A stretch of 64,000 nucleotides of DNA. It comes from Ustilago trichophora. Taxonomy: Eukaryota > Basidiomycota > Ustilaginomycetes > Ustilaginales > Ustilaginaceae. A program made the translations under genes and the position numbers. Each line of letters starts with the position of its first letter. The stretch's first letter is position 1. The notes beneath the pieces were generated by a model. That model saw only the letters and a program-made list of their open reading frames with translations. It did not search any database and had not been told where the DNA came from. Location: contig OOIN01000025.1 of assembly GCA_900323505.1 (NCBI GenBank), positions 372,001 through 436,000 of the forward strand. Reading direction: 5' to 3'. Shown here one piece after another: positions 55,036-64,000 of the stretch.

Positions 55036-56094
55036 ATGTCGGCAGCATCTCTCACCCGCACCCTTGCTCGTATGAGCCTTGCCTCTACCTCCCAGGCAAG
55101 CCGTATCGCTCTCCGACAGCCCACCAGGCTCGTTGCTAGCCCCATCGCATCGACCTCTTTCCAGCTCTCGGCTCGTACATACGCCACCCCTACATCGGCA
55201 GCCATTCGTCTTGGAAACTTGCAGCCCGGTCAACCGACAAAGAACGTAAGTTCGCTCCCGCAGATCACCCTCTTAGACCTCGTAGATACACTTGACTGAC
55301 CTTGCTCATCCTCTTTACCTCTGTAACACTGCTCTTGACGTAAAACAGCGCAAGAGGCTCGGTCGTGGTCCATCTTCCGGTCGTGGTGGTACCAGTACCC
55401 GTGGTCACAAGGGTCAGAAGGCAAGAGCTGGAAACGGCAAACCTGTCCCCGGTTTCGAGGGCGGTCAAACTCCTTTGACTCGTCGATACCCCAAGCGTGG
55501 CTTTACCAATGTGTAAGCATCTCTCCCCCTCCCCTTCCTCACCATCTCGCTTCTGTGTACACTTTGCGACAGAATTTCTTTTTTTGCTGACACTCTTCTT
55601 CTTTCTACGTAAATCTTTTCAGCCACGGTCAAACCTACGTCCCCGTCAACCTGGACAAGATCCAACATTGGATCAACCGTGGCCTCCTCGATCCTTCTCG
55701 ACCCATCACCGCTCGCGAGCTCTACGAAACCCGCTGCATCCACTCGCTCAAAGATGGCGTGAAGATCCTCGGTGAAGGATCTATGCATCTCGAATCTCGC
55801 ATCAACCTTGTCGTCTCTCGTGCGTCCCAATCTGCGATTGCGGCAGTGGAAGCTGTAGGTGGTAGTGTAGAGTGCAGATACTACACACCTTTGAGTCTGA
55901 GGGCGTTGGTGAAACCGCACAAGTTTGCGGGTAAGATCTTGCCTAGGCCCGCCGATCCTATTGCTAAAAAGGATTTGGTCTGGTACAGTTCTCCGAGGAA
56001 CAGGGGTTATTTGGCAAAGAGGGCTGCGTTGACAAAGGCCTTTGCCGCTGATGAAAAGGTAGAGTCGAAGAATGCGCCCGAGACAGAGGCTTAG
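55036..56094 (+). CDS. MRPL10: Mitochondrial large-subunit ribosomal protein uL15m, 281 aa, three exons
   Basis: Mitochondrial homologue of bacterial L15. Exons 55036-55245, 55349-55512 and 55623-56094, with introns of 103 and 110 bases; all junctions keep the frame. The first 50 residues (Arg/Ser/Ala/Leu-rich, no acids) are a mitochondrial presequence. The signature [27 protein letters not shown], basic and Gly-rich, is that of L15 and contains the rRNA-binding loops. Next come [17 protein letters not shown] and NLDKIQHWI, then the conserved KILGEG block. A long fungal C-terminal extension follows. ATG at 55036 is the first in frame. It converges on Utp21 across 193 bases. Confidence 0.95.
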
Positions 56095-56287
56095 AAAAAA
56101 GTTTGCCATTTGCTCGAGCACAAAAACTTGTATTGTACTTTTACCCTGTTCCCCAATCGTTGGAGTGTGTTTCGTCTCATGATCTCTCGGCGTGTTGATC
56201 AGACGAGGTTTGTGAATCGTTTCAAGAAAAGCAGTTTGTAAAAGAGAGTATAGAAAGATACATGGAACATTGCACAGAAGTAGCAGT

Positions 56288-59200
56288 TTATGCCATAGGC
56301 AAGCCTCGCAAGAAAGCCAAAGTGCCCAAACAGTGATCCAGCAGACCGTTGAGTCTGTTGCTCTCCGCCACCTGGGCCCGGATCAACTTCTTGATCACCG
56401 CCTTCAACTTCTTCACCTCTTGGTCATCTGCTGCTCCAAATTCATCGTCATCGTCATCCTCTGCCATCATATCTTCATCAGCATCATCGTCACCTTCTTT
56501 GTCGCTGTCAGGGTTGAACGTCTGCAGAATGAGATCAGAGTGCACTTTGAGAAGGGTAGCTAGCAAAGCCTGCACTGCTTCGAAATCTCGATGCTGCTTG
56601 AGCCTCTTTAGTAGCATGTTGAGGAAGGCTACCAGATCTTCGGTGGCGGTGAGGGAGCGAATTTCGACATCGAGCTGAGGGGTGGAAAGCGTCTCGAGGT
56701 ACAGGAAGAAGCCAGAGACATCGTCTCTTTCGGCCGCTGCTTCCAGACGCTCCTGGAACTCGGTCTTGAAGCTAATTCCGCCAGAGGAGAAAATGTTGGA
56801 CTTCTCACCCTTTTCGCCAGCCTCTTCAGCGTCGGTAGCAGTGGAGGCGGTGGGGTCGAACTTGAAATCGACGCCAGACACCGTTTGGGGAAGGAAGAAA
56901 GGTGCTCGTTTAGCCTCTGGCTTCTGAGGAGCTGCCTTGGGCTTGTTGCGCAGCTTGATTGTGTCGAGGTTGATCAGGGTCATCCAACGGGCGCGCGGCA
57001 TGGTGGAGAGGGTCACAAGACCTCCCTCTTGGCGCGAAGGGTCGACGAGCTGCGGTGGCGAGGTGTAGACACGTTGCAACTCAGGTTCACCCACCTGCAG
57101 CATCGACTCGGAGAACTCGGCCAGGGCTGCATCCTCAACATCACCCTGCACGGTGGGGAGTGCCACAGCGACGGTGTCGTCATCTTCATCCACCACTTCG
57201 GCAAGCTCATCGAGACCCTGCATGGCGACAGGGGAGAACTGGCTCTTGTTGGCCCACAGGTAAATGCCGACGCTGTCGACGTGTGCAGTGGCCAGGAAAT
57301 CGCCAGTGGGAGAGAAGGTGACCGAGGTGGCAATGCTTGCAACCTTGAAAGCGTCAACCAGGCGAGAAGAGGGGATGTCAAACGTGCGAATGACGGCATC
57401 CATCGAGGTGGTGACAATCCATCGTGCATCGTTGCTGAAGCAAGCGTCGAGGATACGGCCGCGGAAACCGACAAACTCACGCACAACACGACGAGTCTCG
57501 ATGTCCACCAGCCTCAGCACCAGGTCATCAGAAACAACGAGAAGCAGATTGGAATCTCGGTGAAGCTGGATTGATGAGATGCCCGAGGTCGAAATCGTCG
57601 TACGGTGGAGCATCTCGGTCGAGGTAAAGTCGTACCACGAAAGCTTGCCATCCATGGTGCTGATGACCACGGAGCGGTTCAGCGCATCTGTTACGACGCC
57701 AGTGACGGCTGACCCCTTGACACGAGCATTGAGCAGTGCCTGTGCCTTCTTAGATCCAGCAGGGAACTCTCTTGCCTTGGCCGGACCCATGGGATCCAGA
57801 GGACGGGTGTCGAACGTCCTCCTGTGAGCGTAACTTTGCATGTTGTACATCTCTACCAAACCCTCCGAGTTACCGATGAGACCAAAGTTACCACAAGCGC
57901 TCACGCAGCTCGTCCTTGCCTCGGCGATGATCTTTCGATCCGCCGATCCTGGGAGGGGCTTTTTGCCCATCCTCTTGTCTCGGACGGTCCAGGTGTTGGC
58001 AAACTGTCGACCCTGATGCGTGGTAAGAACGTCATCCCAATCGCGGCTGCGGGTCAAGCTGAAGGAGAGCGAGGTGGCGGCAGGTAGCTTGAGCGAAGAG
58101 ATAGAAACGGAAAGCTGGTTGCTCTTCTTCTGCAGTTCACCCTGGCTGAGCTCGTGCGAGCGTGAGTCACGGACCACCGAGATGCTGCGGATGGAACGGT
58201 CTCGGCCGGCGGATAGAATCTCCTTGCCCTCGTCGCCGTAGTAGCGGATGAGGTGAGGGGGCTGGTGATGACCCGAACGACCCTTGAGCAGGCGTGGCGG
58301 CATGGAAGCCGACTCGAAGAACCACTGCTTGCAGCTGTTGTCGCCTCCAGATGAGATGAGCAACGGCTGGCCGGGCACGAACTCGATGCTTCCGACGGCG
58401 CCATCGTGCGCATCCTGAATCGAGTAAGTCAGCCTGGGACCGTTGTTGGCAGAGCTGGGACCGGAACCGGAAGCAGGTTCAAGGTCAAAGATGCTAATGT
58501 TGCCAGAGTTGGTGGCGATGGCGACCGAATGCTGCTTGCCGTCCGAACGGAACGAGACGGAGCCGGAAGACAGACCGCCAGAGGCGTGGATGGAGAAGAG
58601 ACTCTCGTCGAGGCGGATGTCGTGAAGGAGGACGTGACCGTCAGCGAAGCCGACTGCGACGATGTCAACTGCAGGAGACTGGGTGAGGTTGACGATGGCA
58701 GCCGAAGGGGTAGCAGCAGCGGGACCTGCAGCAGCCAGGCGAAGCTGCTGTGCGTCGTAAGCGTGGACAAGCGAGCCGGTTCGGATGTTCCACAAGGCAA
58801 GCTGACCATCCGTGGATCCAATGAGAATCTTGTTGAGGTATGTAGCGGGGTGGAGAAGCGAACTGGCGACAAAGCTGTCGGGAAGGTCGATGCGTCTGAT
58901 GAGCTCCGTGCTCGTGATGGACCAGACAAAGACACTCTTGCCATCCGAAGAGAGAGCTACAATGGTGTCTCCAAAGACGATCAGGGAAGACAGCTGCGTT
59001 CCATCTCGCGACTGGGACTCGATGTTGCTCGATGAGGCGTCAGAGTCCGATTCCGAGTCCGAATCCGAGTCCGAATCTGAACTGTCCTCATCCTCATCCT
59101 GGAAGCCGTTGGGCTTGTTGAAGCGAGCCATGATGTGGTCGACGGTGTCGTAAACTGCATCGACCTTTCCGCGCTTGAAGCGATACACTTTGGTGCCGGC

Positions 59201-59650
59201 TGCAGCGAGCACAGCATCTGGGCTGAGCGAGATGACCATGGACGAGATGGGAGCAGGAAGGGATGTCGAAACGAAAAGGAGAGTCATCCTCTCTGCATCC
59301 CACATGGCCCAGCTGTCGCCCAAACAGGTGATGACGTTGACGTCCGGTGTGGTGGCATCCTTACCACCAAAGCGAGTCTGAAGTGCAAAGGGAACGTCGT
59401 TACTGATCAATCCGAGTGCTCGGAAGGGCGCAAAGAAACGGTTTTGCGAGACAATCTTGCGTGTGGCTGGGGTGCTGGAGGTCGAAGCTTTGGGAGTAGT
59501 TACGTTGCTGTCGGATCGCTGTCGCCTTCTCTTGGAGTTGGGCTCTGTATTTGATGGCGTAGCTGGTGTAGCTGGTGTAGCTGGTGATGCTTTTGCTGGA
59601 GCCTTGCCCTTGACAGGCGTGGCCGTTGCTTTGGCCACCTTGGAAGGCAT
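56288..59650 (-). CDS. UTP21: U3 snoRNP protein Utp21 (WDR36), 1120 aa
   Basis: Small-subunit processome component needed for 18S rRNA maturation in the nucleolus. It begins with a basic, Ala/Pro/Thr-rich tail, then two tandem WD40 propellers at about residues 70-800 and a C-terminal Utp21 domain. The blocks VIRTFDIPSSRLVDAF and FSPTGDFLATAHVDSVGIYLWANKSQF, as well as ELQRVYTSPPQL, are typical of Utp21. An acidic DSDSDSDSESDS-like repeat lies inside the first propeller (about residue 190-205). Length slightly exceeds yeast Utp21 (939 aa). ATG at 59650 is first. No introns. It shares a 751-base divergent region with Has1, another ribosome-biogenesis gene. Confidence 0.94.
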   Translation of the reverse strand: MPSKVAKATATPVKGKAPAKASPATPATPATPSNTEPNSKRRRQRSDSNVTTPKASTSSTPATRKIVSQNRFFAPFRALGLISNDVPFALQTRFGGKDATTPDVNVITCLGDSWAMWDAERMTLLFVSTSLPAPISSMVISLSPDAVLAAAGTKVYRFKRGKVDAVYDTVDHIMARFNKPNGFQDEDEDSSDSDSDSDSESDSDASSSNIESQSRDGTQLSSLIVFGDTIVALSSDGKSVFVWSITSTELIRRIDLPDSFVASSLLHPATYLNKILIGSTDGQLALWNIRTGSLVHAYDAQQLRLAAAGPAAATPSAAIVNLTQSPAVDIVAVGFADGHVLLHDIRLDESLFSIHASGGLSSGSVSFRSDGKQHSVAIATNSGNISIFDLEPASGSGPSSANNGPRLTYSIQDAHDGAVGSIEFVPGQPLLISSGGDNSCKQWFFESASMPPRLLKGRSGHHQPPHLIRYYGDEGKEILSAGRDRSIRSISVVRDSRSHELSQGELQKKSNQLSVSISSLKLPAATSLSFSLTRSRDWDDVLTTHQGRQFANTWTVRDKRMGKKPLPGSADRKIIAEARTSCVSACGNFGLIGNSEGLVEMYNMQSYAHRRTFDTRPLDPMGPAKAREFPAGSKKAQALLNARVKGSAVTGVVTDALNRSVVISTMDGKLSWYDFTSTEMLHRTTISTSGISSIQLHRDSNLLLVVSDDLVLRLVDIETRRVVREFVGFRGRILDACFSNDARWIVTTSMDAVIRTFDIPSSRLVDAFKVASIATSVTFSPTGDFLATAHVDSVGIYLWANKSQFSPVAMQGLDELAEVVDEDDDTVAVALPTVQGDVEDAALAEFSESMLQVGEPELQRVYTSPPQLVDPSRQEGGLVTLSTMPRARWMTLINLDTIKLRNKPKAAPQKPEAKRAPFFLPQTVSGVDFKFDPTASTATDAEEAGEKGEKSNIFSSGGISFKTEFQERLEAAAERDDVSGFFLYLETLSTPQLDVEIRSLTATEDLVAFLNMLLKRLKQHRDFEAVQALLATLLKVHSDLILQTFNPDSDKEGDDDADEDMMAEDDDDDEFGAADDQEVKKLKAVIKKLIRAQVAESNRLNGLLDHCLGTLAFLRGLPMA

Positions 59651-60401
59651 GGTGGTACGACCTGGTGGTGTGGCAGGCCCGACGAGTAGCTATCGAGAGT
59701 CGACTGTAGAGCGCTGGAACACAACGATACCAAAGAGTTGAGTAATGCTGGCGCTGGAGCTCGAGTTGATACCCGTTGCGATTCAAGTAGGTCGAAGAGA
59801 TAGGTTTTGTCGATGGAAACAATACCTTGAGAAGAAGAAGGTCTTGACAAGGGTCGCACAACTTTGCCGTTGAGCTTTGGAAGAATTTGGCGTGAGCAGA
59901 CGGATTGTGGAAGGAAAACAAAATTTCTCCACACCAAGCCCTGTCTCTTTTTTCTTTTTTTTCCTTTTTTTTTTTTTTTTTTTTTTTTTTTTGGCAAAAG
60001 GAAACCTGTTCAGTTCAGCGCTGAAAAGAGAAAAAGAAGAAGAAATAATTTCAGAATGCACGGAACTCGGACATCCTTCTTTTTCTCTGACCAAACACTG
60101 GAAGAGAGGCAAAGTGCCTTGAGATTTTTTGCTTTGGACGAGCTGAGCGTAGAAAATTTGGAAAATTTCAAGCAAAGCTCAGAGAAAAGCAAGCCAAAAA
60201 GTGCAGGGTTGAATTGTATCAAGCTTTGCTCTCTCTCTCCACTCTTTGTCCTATACCTTTCGTTTCTGCCATCATCCACACATACGATCTGTTCCTCCCA
60301 GTCAAGCAGACACACGCATACACACGATCAAGGGATACGACCGAATCTTGGATCTTCACCTCTACACACAAGGTATCTACACACCTGCTACGTAGACAGC
60401 C
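59651..60401. promoter_or_regulatory. Divergent region, Utp21 / Has1
   Basis: A 751-base interval that separates two ribosome-biogenesis genes and carries a poly(T) tract (59965-59992). No gene found; a shared promoter is an inference. Confidence 0.6.
59965..59992. repeat. Poly(T) tract of 28 bases
   Basis: An uninterrupted run of 28 T residues between the two divergent genes, with shorter T-runs to its left. Confidence 0.9.
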
Positions 60402-62114
60402 ATGGCGCCACACAAGAACGACGAGGTGGACGCCGAGGCCGAGCTCGCCTCTCAGCTTGCCGCTGATGTCGCCGCTGCCGAGGGTGCCTCCAAGGTCAAG
60501 GCTTCCTCTTCTTCCTCTGCAAGCACACCTGCTGCCGAACGTCAGCCTTTCTCGACACTCGACCTCTCCGAGCCAACACGCAAAGCCATCGAGGCTATGG
60601 GTTTCAAGACCATGACCGAAGTTCAGGCTCGCTGCATTCCGCCCCTCATGGCTGGTAAGGATGTGCTCGGTGCTGCCCAGACTGGCTCGGGTAAGACGCT
60701 CTCCTTCTTGATCCCTGCCATCGAGATGCTCCACAGACTCAAGTTCAAGCCAAGGAACGGTACCGGAGCTATCATCATTTCGCCCACTCGTGAACTTGCA
60801 CTCCAGATCTTTGGTGTCGCCAAGGAGCTCATGGCACACCACCACCAGACATTCGGCATCATCATGGGCGGTGCCAACCGAAGAGCCGAGGCCGACAAGC
60901 TCCAAAAGGGTGTCAACCTCATCGTTGCTACTCCCGGTCGTTTGCTCGATCACTTGCAAAACACAAAGGGTTTCGTCTTTTCCAACATCAAGGCGCTCTG
61001 TATCGACGAGGCCGATCGTATCCTCGAGGTCGGTTTCGAAGATGAAATGCGTCAGATCATCAAGATCCTGCCCAACGACAACCGACAGAGCATGCTTTTC
61101 TCGGCAACACAGACTACCAAGGTGCAAGATCTTGCACGTATCTCGCTCCGTCCTGGCCCTCTTTACATCAACGTTCACGCCGACCTTGCTGCCAGTACCG
61201 TCTCGCGTCTCGAACAGGGTTACGTCGTGTGTGAGTCCGACCGACGCTTCCTGCTGCTTTTCACCTTCCTCAAAAAGAACGCGGGCAAGAAGATCATCGT
61301 CTTCATGTCGTCCTGCAACTCGGTCAAATACCACTCGGATCTGCTCAACTTTATCGACGTGCCCGTCCTCGACCTGCATGGCAAGCAAAAACAGCAGAAA
61401 CGAACCAACACATTCTTCGAGTACTGCAATGCTCCCTCTGGCACCTTGCTCTGCACCGACGTTGCCGCACGAGGCCTCGACATCCCCAGCGTCGACTGGA
61501 TCATTCAGTTTGACCCTCCCGATGATCCTCGTGACTACATTCACCGTGTCGGACGTACCGCCCGTGCGGGTAACAGCGGCAAGTCGCTCCTCTTCCTTCT
61601 CCCCAGCGAGCTCGGCTTCTTGCGCTTCCTCAAAGTGGCCAAAGTGCCACTGAACGAGTACACGTTCCCCTCGGACAAGGTCGCCAACGTCCAAGGTCAG
61701 CTCGAGAAGCTCATCAGCAAGAACTACTACCTCCACCAATCTGCACGCGATGGATACCGCTCTTACTTGCAAGCTTACGGCTCGTACTCGCTCAAGAGGA
61801 TCTTTGACATTCACAAGCTCGACTTGGCCAAAGTAGCAAAGGCATACGGATTCTCGGTCCCGCCCAAGGTCAACATCACCATTGGTACCGGTCTCAAGGG
61901 TTCGGCATCATCCAGCAGCAGTGGAGGAAAGAGGAAGGAAGTTGATGCAGATGGAGAAGATGGTGGTGATGACGAAATCAACCCCAAGAGGCAGCAGAGT
62001 GATAGGAGGGCATACTACCGCCGAAATCACCAGAATGGAGGCTCCAAGGATCACTTTCGTAAATCGGGTGCCAACGCAACCGGTAACAAGGGAGGCAAGC
62101 AATGGTCTCGCTGA
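60402..62114 (+). CDS. HAS1: DEAD-box RNA helicase Has1, 570 aa
   Basis: ATP-dependent RNA helicase for release of snoRNAs and for 40S and 60S pre-rRNA processing. Q motif at [27 protein letters not shown] (92-99), PTREL, DEAD (201-204), SAT (233-235), then [18 protein letters not shown] and [10 protein letters not shown] (motif VI). The Has1/DDX18 C-terminal block [19 protein letters not shown] and [15 protein letters not shown] is present, plus a final Gly/Arg/Asn/Lys-rich tail. Length as in Has1 (about 505-610 aa). ATG at 60402 is the first. No introns. It converges on the HDAC gene across 231 bases. Confidence 0.96.
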   Translation: MAPHKNDEVDAEAELASQLAADVAAAEGASKVKASSSSSASTPAAERQPFSTLDLSEPTRKAIEAMGFKTMTEVQARCIPPLMAGKDVLGAAQTGSGKTLSFLIPAIEMLHRLKFKPRNGTGAIIISPTRELALQIFGVAKELMAHHHQTFGIIMGGANRRAEADKLQKGVNLIVATPGRLLDHLQNTKGFVFSNIKALCIDEADRILEVGFEDEMRQIIKILPNDNRQSMLFSATQTTKVQDLARISLRPGPLYINVHADLAASTVSRLEQGYVVCESDRRFLLLFTFLKKNAGKKIIVFMSSCNSVKYHSDLLNFIDVPVLDLHGKQKQQKRTNTFFEYCNAPSGTLLCTDVAARGLDIPSVDWIIQFDPPDDPRDYIHRVGRTARAGNSGKSLLFLLPSELGFLRFLKVAKVPLNEYTFPSDKVANVQGQLEKLISKNYYLHQSARDGYRSYLQAYGSYSLKRIFDIHKLDLAKVAKAYGFSVPPKVNITIGTGLKGSASSSSSGGKRKEVDADGEDGGDDEINPKRQQSDRRAYYRRNHQNGGSKDHFRKSGANATGNKGGKQWSR

Positions 62115-62345
62115 ACAAGAGGCTCTTCCATGATAGCATTTCTCCTCTCCCTCCCTCTCTCTCCCTCTCTCTCTTTCTTGTGTCACGTTCCCCCGTTCAA
62201 ATCTCTCTCTTGTCTCTCACTTGCATGTACTCTAGTCTTTTTTTTTAAACAGTGTTCTCACAACTTTTCATTCACGCTGGTTGCATTATTTGCGGAGCGA
62301 GCGTCTGGACATTCATGAATCTTCCGTGGACCTGTGAGGAGATAG

Positions 62346-64000
62346 CTACTTTGAGTGGATACCTGTGGAAGAAAGGTTTTGGATATGCTTCGAGAATACT
62401 TTGTCGATGGATTCGAATGTGGATTCGTCGTTCTGATCGATCATTTCACCCGCTGCGACGTTGAGCGTGTATTCGGGTGCGTAGTTTGGCCAAAATTTGT
62501 GATCTGGAATGGGTGTATCGAAGCCTATTGTATCGGGCCCTTTATTTGTCTTGTTGTTGTCGTTGGGGATGTGGGTTTGTTGTTGTATGAGTGGGGTTGG
62601 ATTGTCGGTGTTTGGTTTTGCGGCGTGTCGTTTGGAATGATCGTGGAAGCGATCGAGACAGACAGCGATGATCAAACTCCAACATCTTGCTGCATTTGGA
62701 CTATTGTATCCTCCGCCACCCAACAACAAAGTGGGCTTCTTCCAACCCAACACCCTCTGAATCGCTTTCACATATGCAGAAGCTGACAAGTTCCACACAG
62801 CCATAGGATCTCCTGCCAAACCATCCACCCCACACTGAACCACAACCATCTCCGGTTGCCAAACGTCCACCAACGGCTGCACGGTATTCTCCATAACCCT
62901 CTCCAACGTATCATCCGATGCACCTACAGAAAGCGGAATATTGAGACAGTTCTTACCGACACCAGGATCACCGCGAAGCGAACCTGGCGGACCGAATCGA
63001 TCCGGATGGTTGGATGTTGCATAGCAAGGAAAGAATCCAGTCGCATAATGATGAATGCTTAAGGTGACAACGTCGGGACTTGTGTGAAAAGCTTCTTCGA
63101 CTCCATCACCCCAATGAAGGTCTAGATCGAGATACAGGACTCTTTGAACGCGTTTGATGGTTGTTTTGCGAATCGTCTCCGCCTCCCCTTGCTCACTGTT
63201 GGGCGGGATGGTGGTGGTTACGACAAGCTTTCGTGGTCGTCTGAGCGCCAATATGGCCAACACGACATCGTTTACATAACAGAATCCAGAAGCACGATCC
63301 TTTTTGGCATGATGTCTTCCACCATCCCAAGCAATGGCTATATCGGCTTGTCGCGTAGCGAGTAGCTCTGCGGCGGTGATGGATGCACCTGCTACGAGGG
63401 AGATGTGACGATGGAGACCTGAGAAAGTGGGACAGTCGTCTTGAAGTCCGAACTGATTCTTGGTTGAAGGACGTTTGTAGCGTGGTTGACGAGATGGAGC
63501 CGAAACCGAGGAGGAGGGTCGAAGGTGTAGCTCTGCAGAAGACGAGCTGTCGGTTTCGGATGTAGGGGAGGGAGAGGATGAACGACTGGGTGATGGAGAG
63601 CGAGAAAGTTTACGGCGCTTCGATGATGATGGAGATTCAAGATTGCCTGCTTGCAGGTCTCTTGAGAGTTGGTTGACAAAGGAGGAATCGTGATAGCTGG
63701 TTAGCTGCTGGTCGGTGGCGGGGTGGGCAAGGTAGACGGTCGCTCGTCTTGTGTTTTGGTTGCTGATGGGAGAGTCGGGAGAAGAAGCATCGGCTGCGAT
63801 TGCTGAGAGCAGCTTGGACTTTTCGGATCTGTTCGAGCTGGCGATGCCTTGATGGTCTTGGTCGAGTGACTGGAGATCGAGTAGATCAAGATGATACGCG
63901 AGCGAATGGACGAGAGAAGAACGACCTTTGTTGGAAGGTAGCAGATCCGAGTAGCTCACCAAGTCACCCGAGGCTATGTAGGCTACTCGAGGAGGGTGCG
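62346..64000 (-). CDS. HOS1: HDAC8/Hos1-like class I histone deacetylase, 5' end beyond the window
   Basis: Zinc-dependent lysine deacetylase. The open frame continues to the right edge (64000) without an ATG, giving RVAYIASGDLVSYSD in front, so the true start lies outside. Active-site parts: RHHAKKDRASGFCY supplies the two catalytic His, DLDLHWGDGV the Asp and His that bind zinc, GVDGLAGDPM the third zinc Asp, and GGGGYN the catalytic Tyr. The GVDGLAGDPM form and the family order point to HDAC8/Hos1 rather than HDAC1/Rpd3. The residue after the zinc His, usually His, is Trp here. The N-terminal half has a Ser-rich insertion, making the protein longer than HDAC8 (377 aa). Which class I subgroup applies would need a tree. 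Confidence 0.87.
   Translation of the reverse strand, partial: HPPRVAYIASGDLVSYSDLLPSNKGRSSLVHSLAYHLDLLDLQSLDQDHQGIASSNRSEKSKLLSAIAADASSPDSPISNQNTRRATVYLAHPATDQQLTSYHDSSFVNQLSRDLQAGNLESPSSSKRRKLSRSPSPSRSSSPSPTSETDSSSSAELHLRPSSSVSAPSRQPRYKRPSTKNQFGLQDDCPTFSGLHRHISLVAGASITAAELLATRQADIAIAWDGGRHHAKKDRASGFCYVNDVVLAILALRRPRKLVVTTTIPPNSEQGEAETIRKTTIKRVQRVLYLDLDLHWGDGVEEAFHTSPDVVTLSIHHYATGFFPCYATSNHPDRFGPPGSLRGDPGVGKNCLNIPLSVGASDDTLERVMENTVQPLVDVWQPEMVVVQCGVDGLAGDPMAVWNLSASAYVKAIQRVLGWKKPTLLLGGGGYNSPNAARCWSLIIAVCLDRFHDHSKRHAAKPNTDNPTPLIQQQTHIPNDNNKTNKGPDTIGFDTPIPDHKFWPNYAPEYTLNVAAGEMIDQNDESTFESIDKVFSKHIQNLSSTGIHSK

Overview
The window looks like nuclear DNA of a smut-type basidiomycete (Ustilaginales, Ustilago/Sporisorium-like). 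The evidence is compact genes on both strands, mostly short introns (about 85 to 220 bases) with GT-AG ends, many long intron-free reading frames, C-ending codon preference, a kinesin-1 heavy chain with a fungal tail, and an OMP decarboxylase of the pyr6/URA3 type. No species name can be proven from the sequence alone. All 25 genes I can support are eukaryotic housekeeping genes. I see no tRNA, rRNA, transposon, plasmid, viral or CRISPR element.

Layout. 1-3168: gene-poor leader with short tandem repeats and a pyrimidine-rich stretch, followed by a Pho85-type (PCL/Clg1-like) cyclin (+). 7.0-10.0 kb: mitoribosomal Mrp51/bS1m (-) diverging from OMP decarboxylase (+). 10.6-20.2 kb: endonuclease III NTH1 (+), five-exon ribosome-rescue GTPase HBS1 (-), Aim41/GatB-YqeY protein (-), kinesin-1 (-). 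21.3-26.6 kb: UBLCP1-like CTD phosphatase (+), cytosolic chorismate mutase (+), small zinc-ribbon protein (-) and a gene-free gap with one possible small spliced gene. 26.6-36.3 kb: Elongin A (-), TBC RabGAP (-), Grx3/4 (+), METTL21-type methyltransferase (-), kinetochore Nuf2 (+). 36.5-47.1 kb: COG4 (-), Rvb2 (+), mitoribosomal mS38/Cox24 (+), plasma-membrane syntaxin Sso1 (+), orphan helix-hairpin-helix-like protein (+). 47.7-64.0 kb: Mot1 ATPase (-, 6.4 kb without introns), mitoribosomal uL15m (+), U3 snoRNP Utp21 (-), DEAD-box helicase Has1 (+), and an HDAC8/Hos1-like deacetylase (-) cut by the right window edge.

How they work together. There is no operon and no obvious pathway cluster. 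Several genes share broad themes: mitochondrial translation (Mrp51, mS38, uL15m, Aim41), ribosome biogenesis or rescue (Utp21 and Has1 from one divergent intergenic region; Hbs1), RNA polymerase II control (Mot1, Elongin A, UBLCP1-like, Rvb2, HDAC) and secretion (COG4, syntaxin, TBC, kinesin). Divergent pairs share short promoters and convergent pairs are separated by 160-610 bases.

Best leads: repeated PxSKL-like linear motifs in the HBS1 linker, which could relate to the known HBS1/SKI7 dual-function gene; a Cys in place of Thr in the UBLCP1-like DxDxT motif; a Trp next to the zinc-binding His of the deacetylase; a start codon split from the rest of its gene by an intron; an Aim41 protein lacking its C-terminal half; and an orphan gene at 46.2-47.1 kb. 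Start codons were set at real ATGs; several longer open frames begin only at GTG or TTG.
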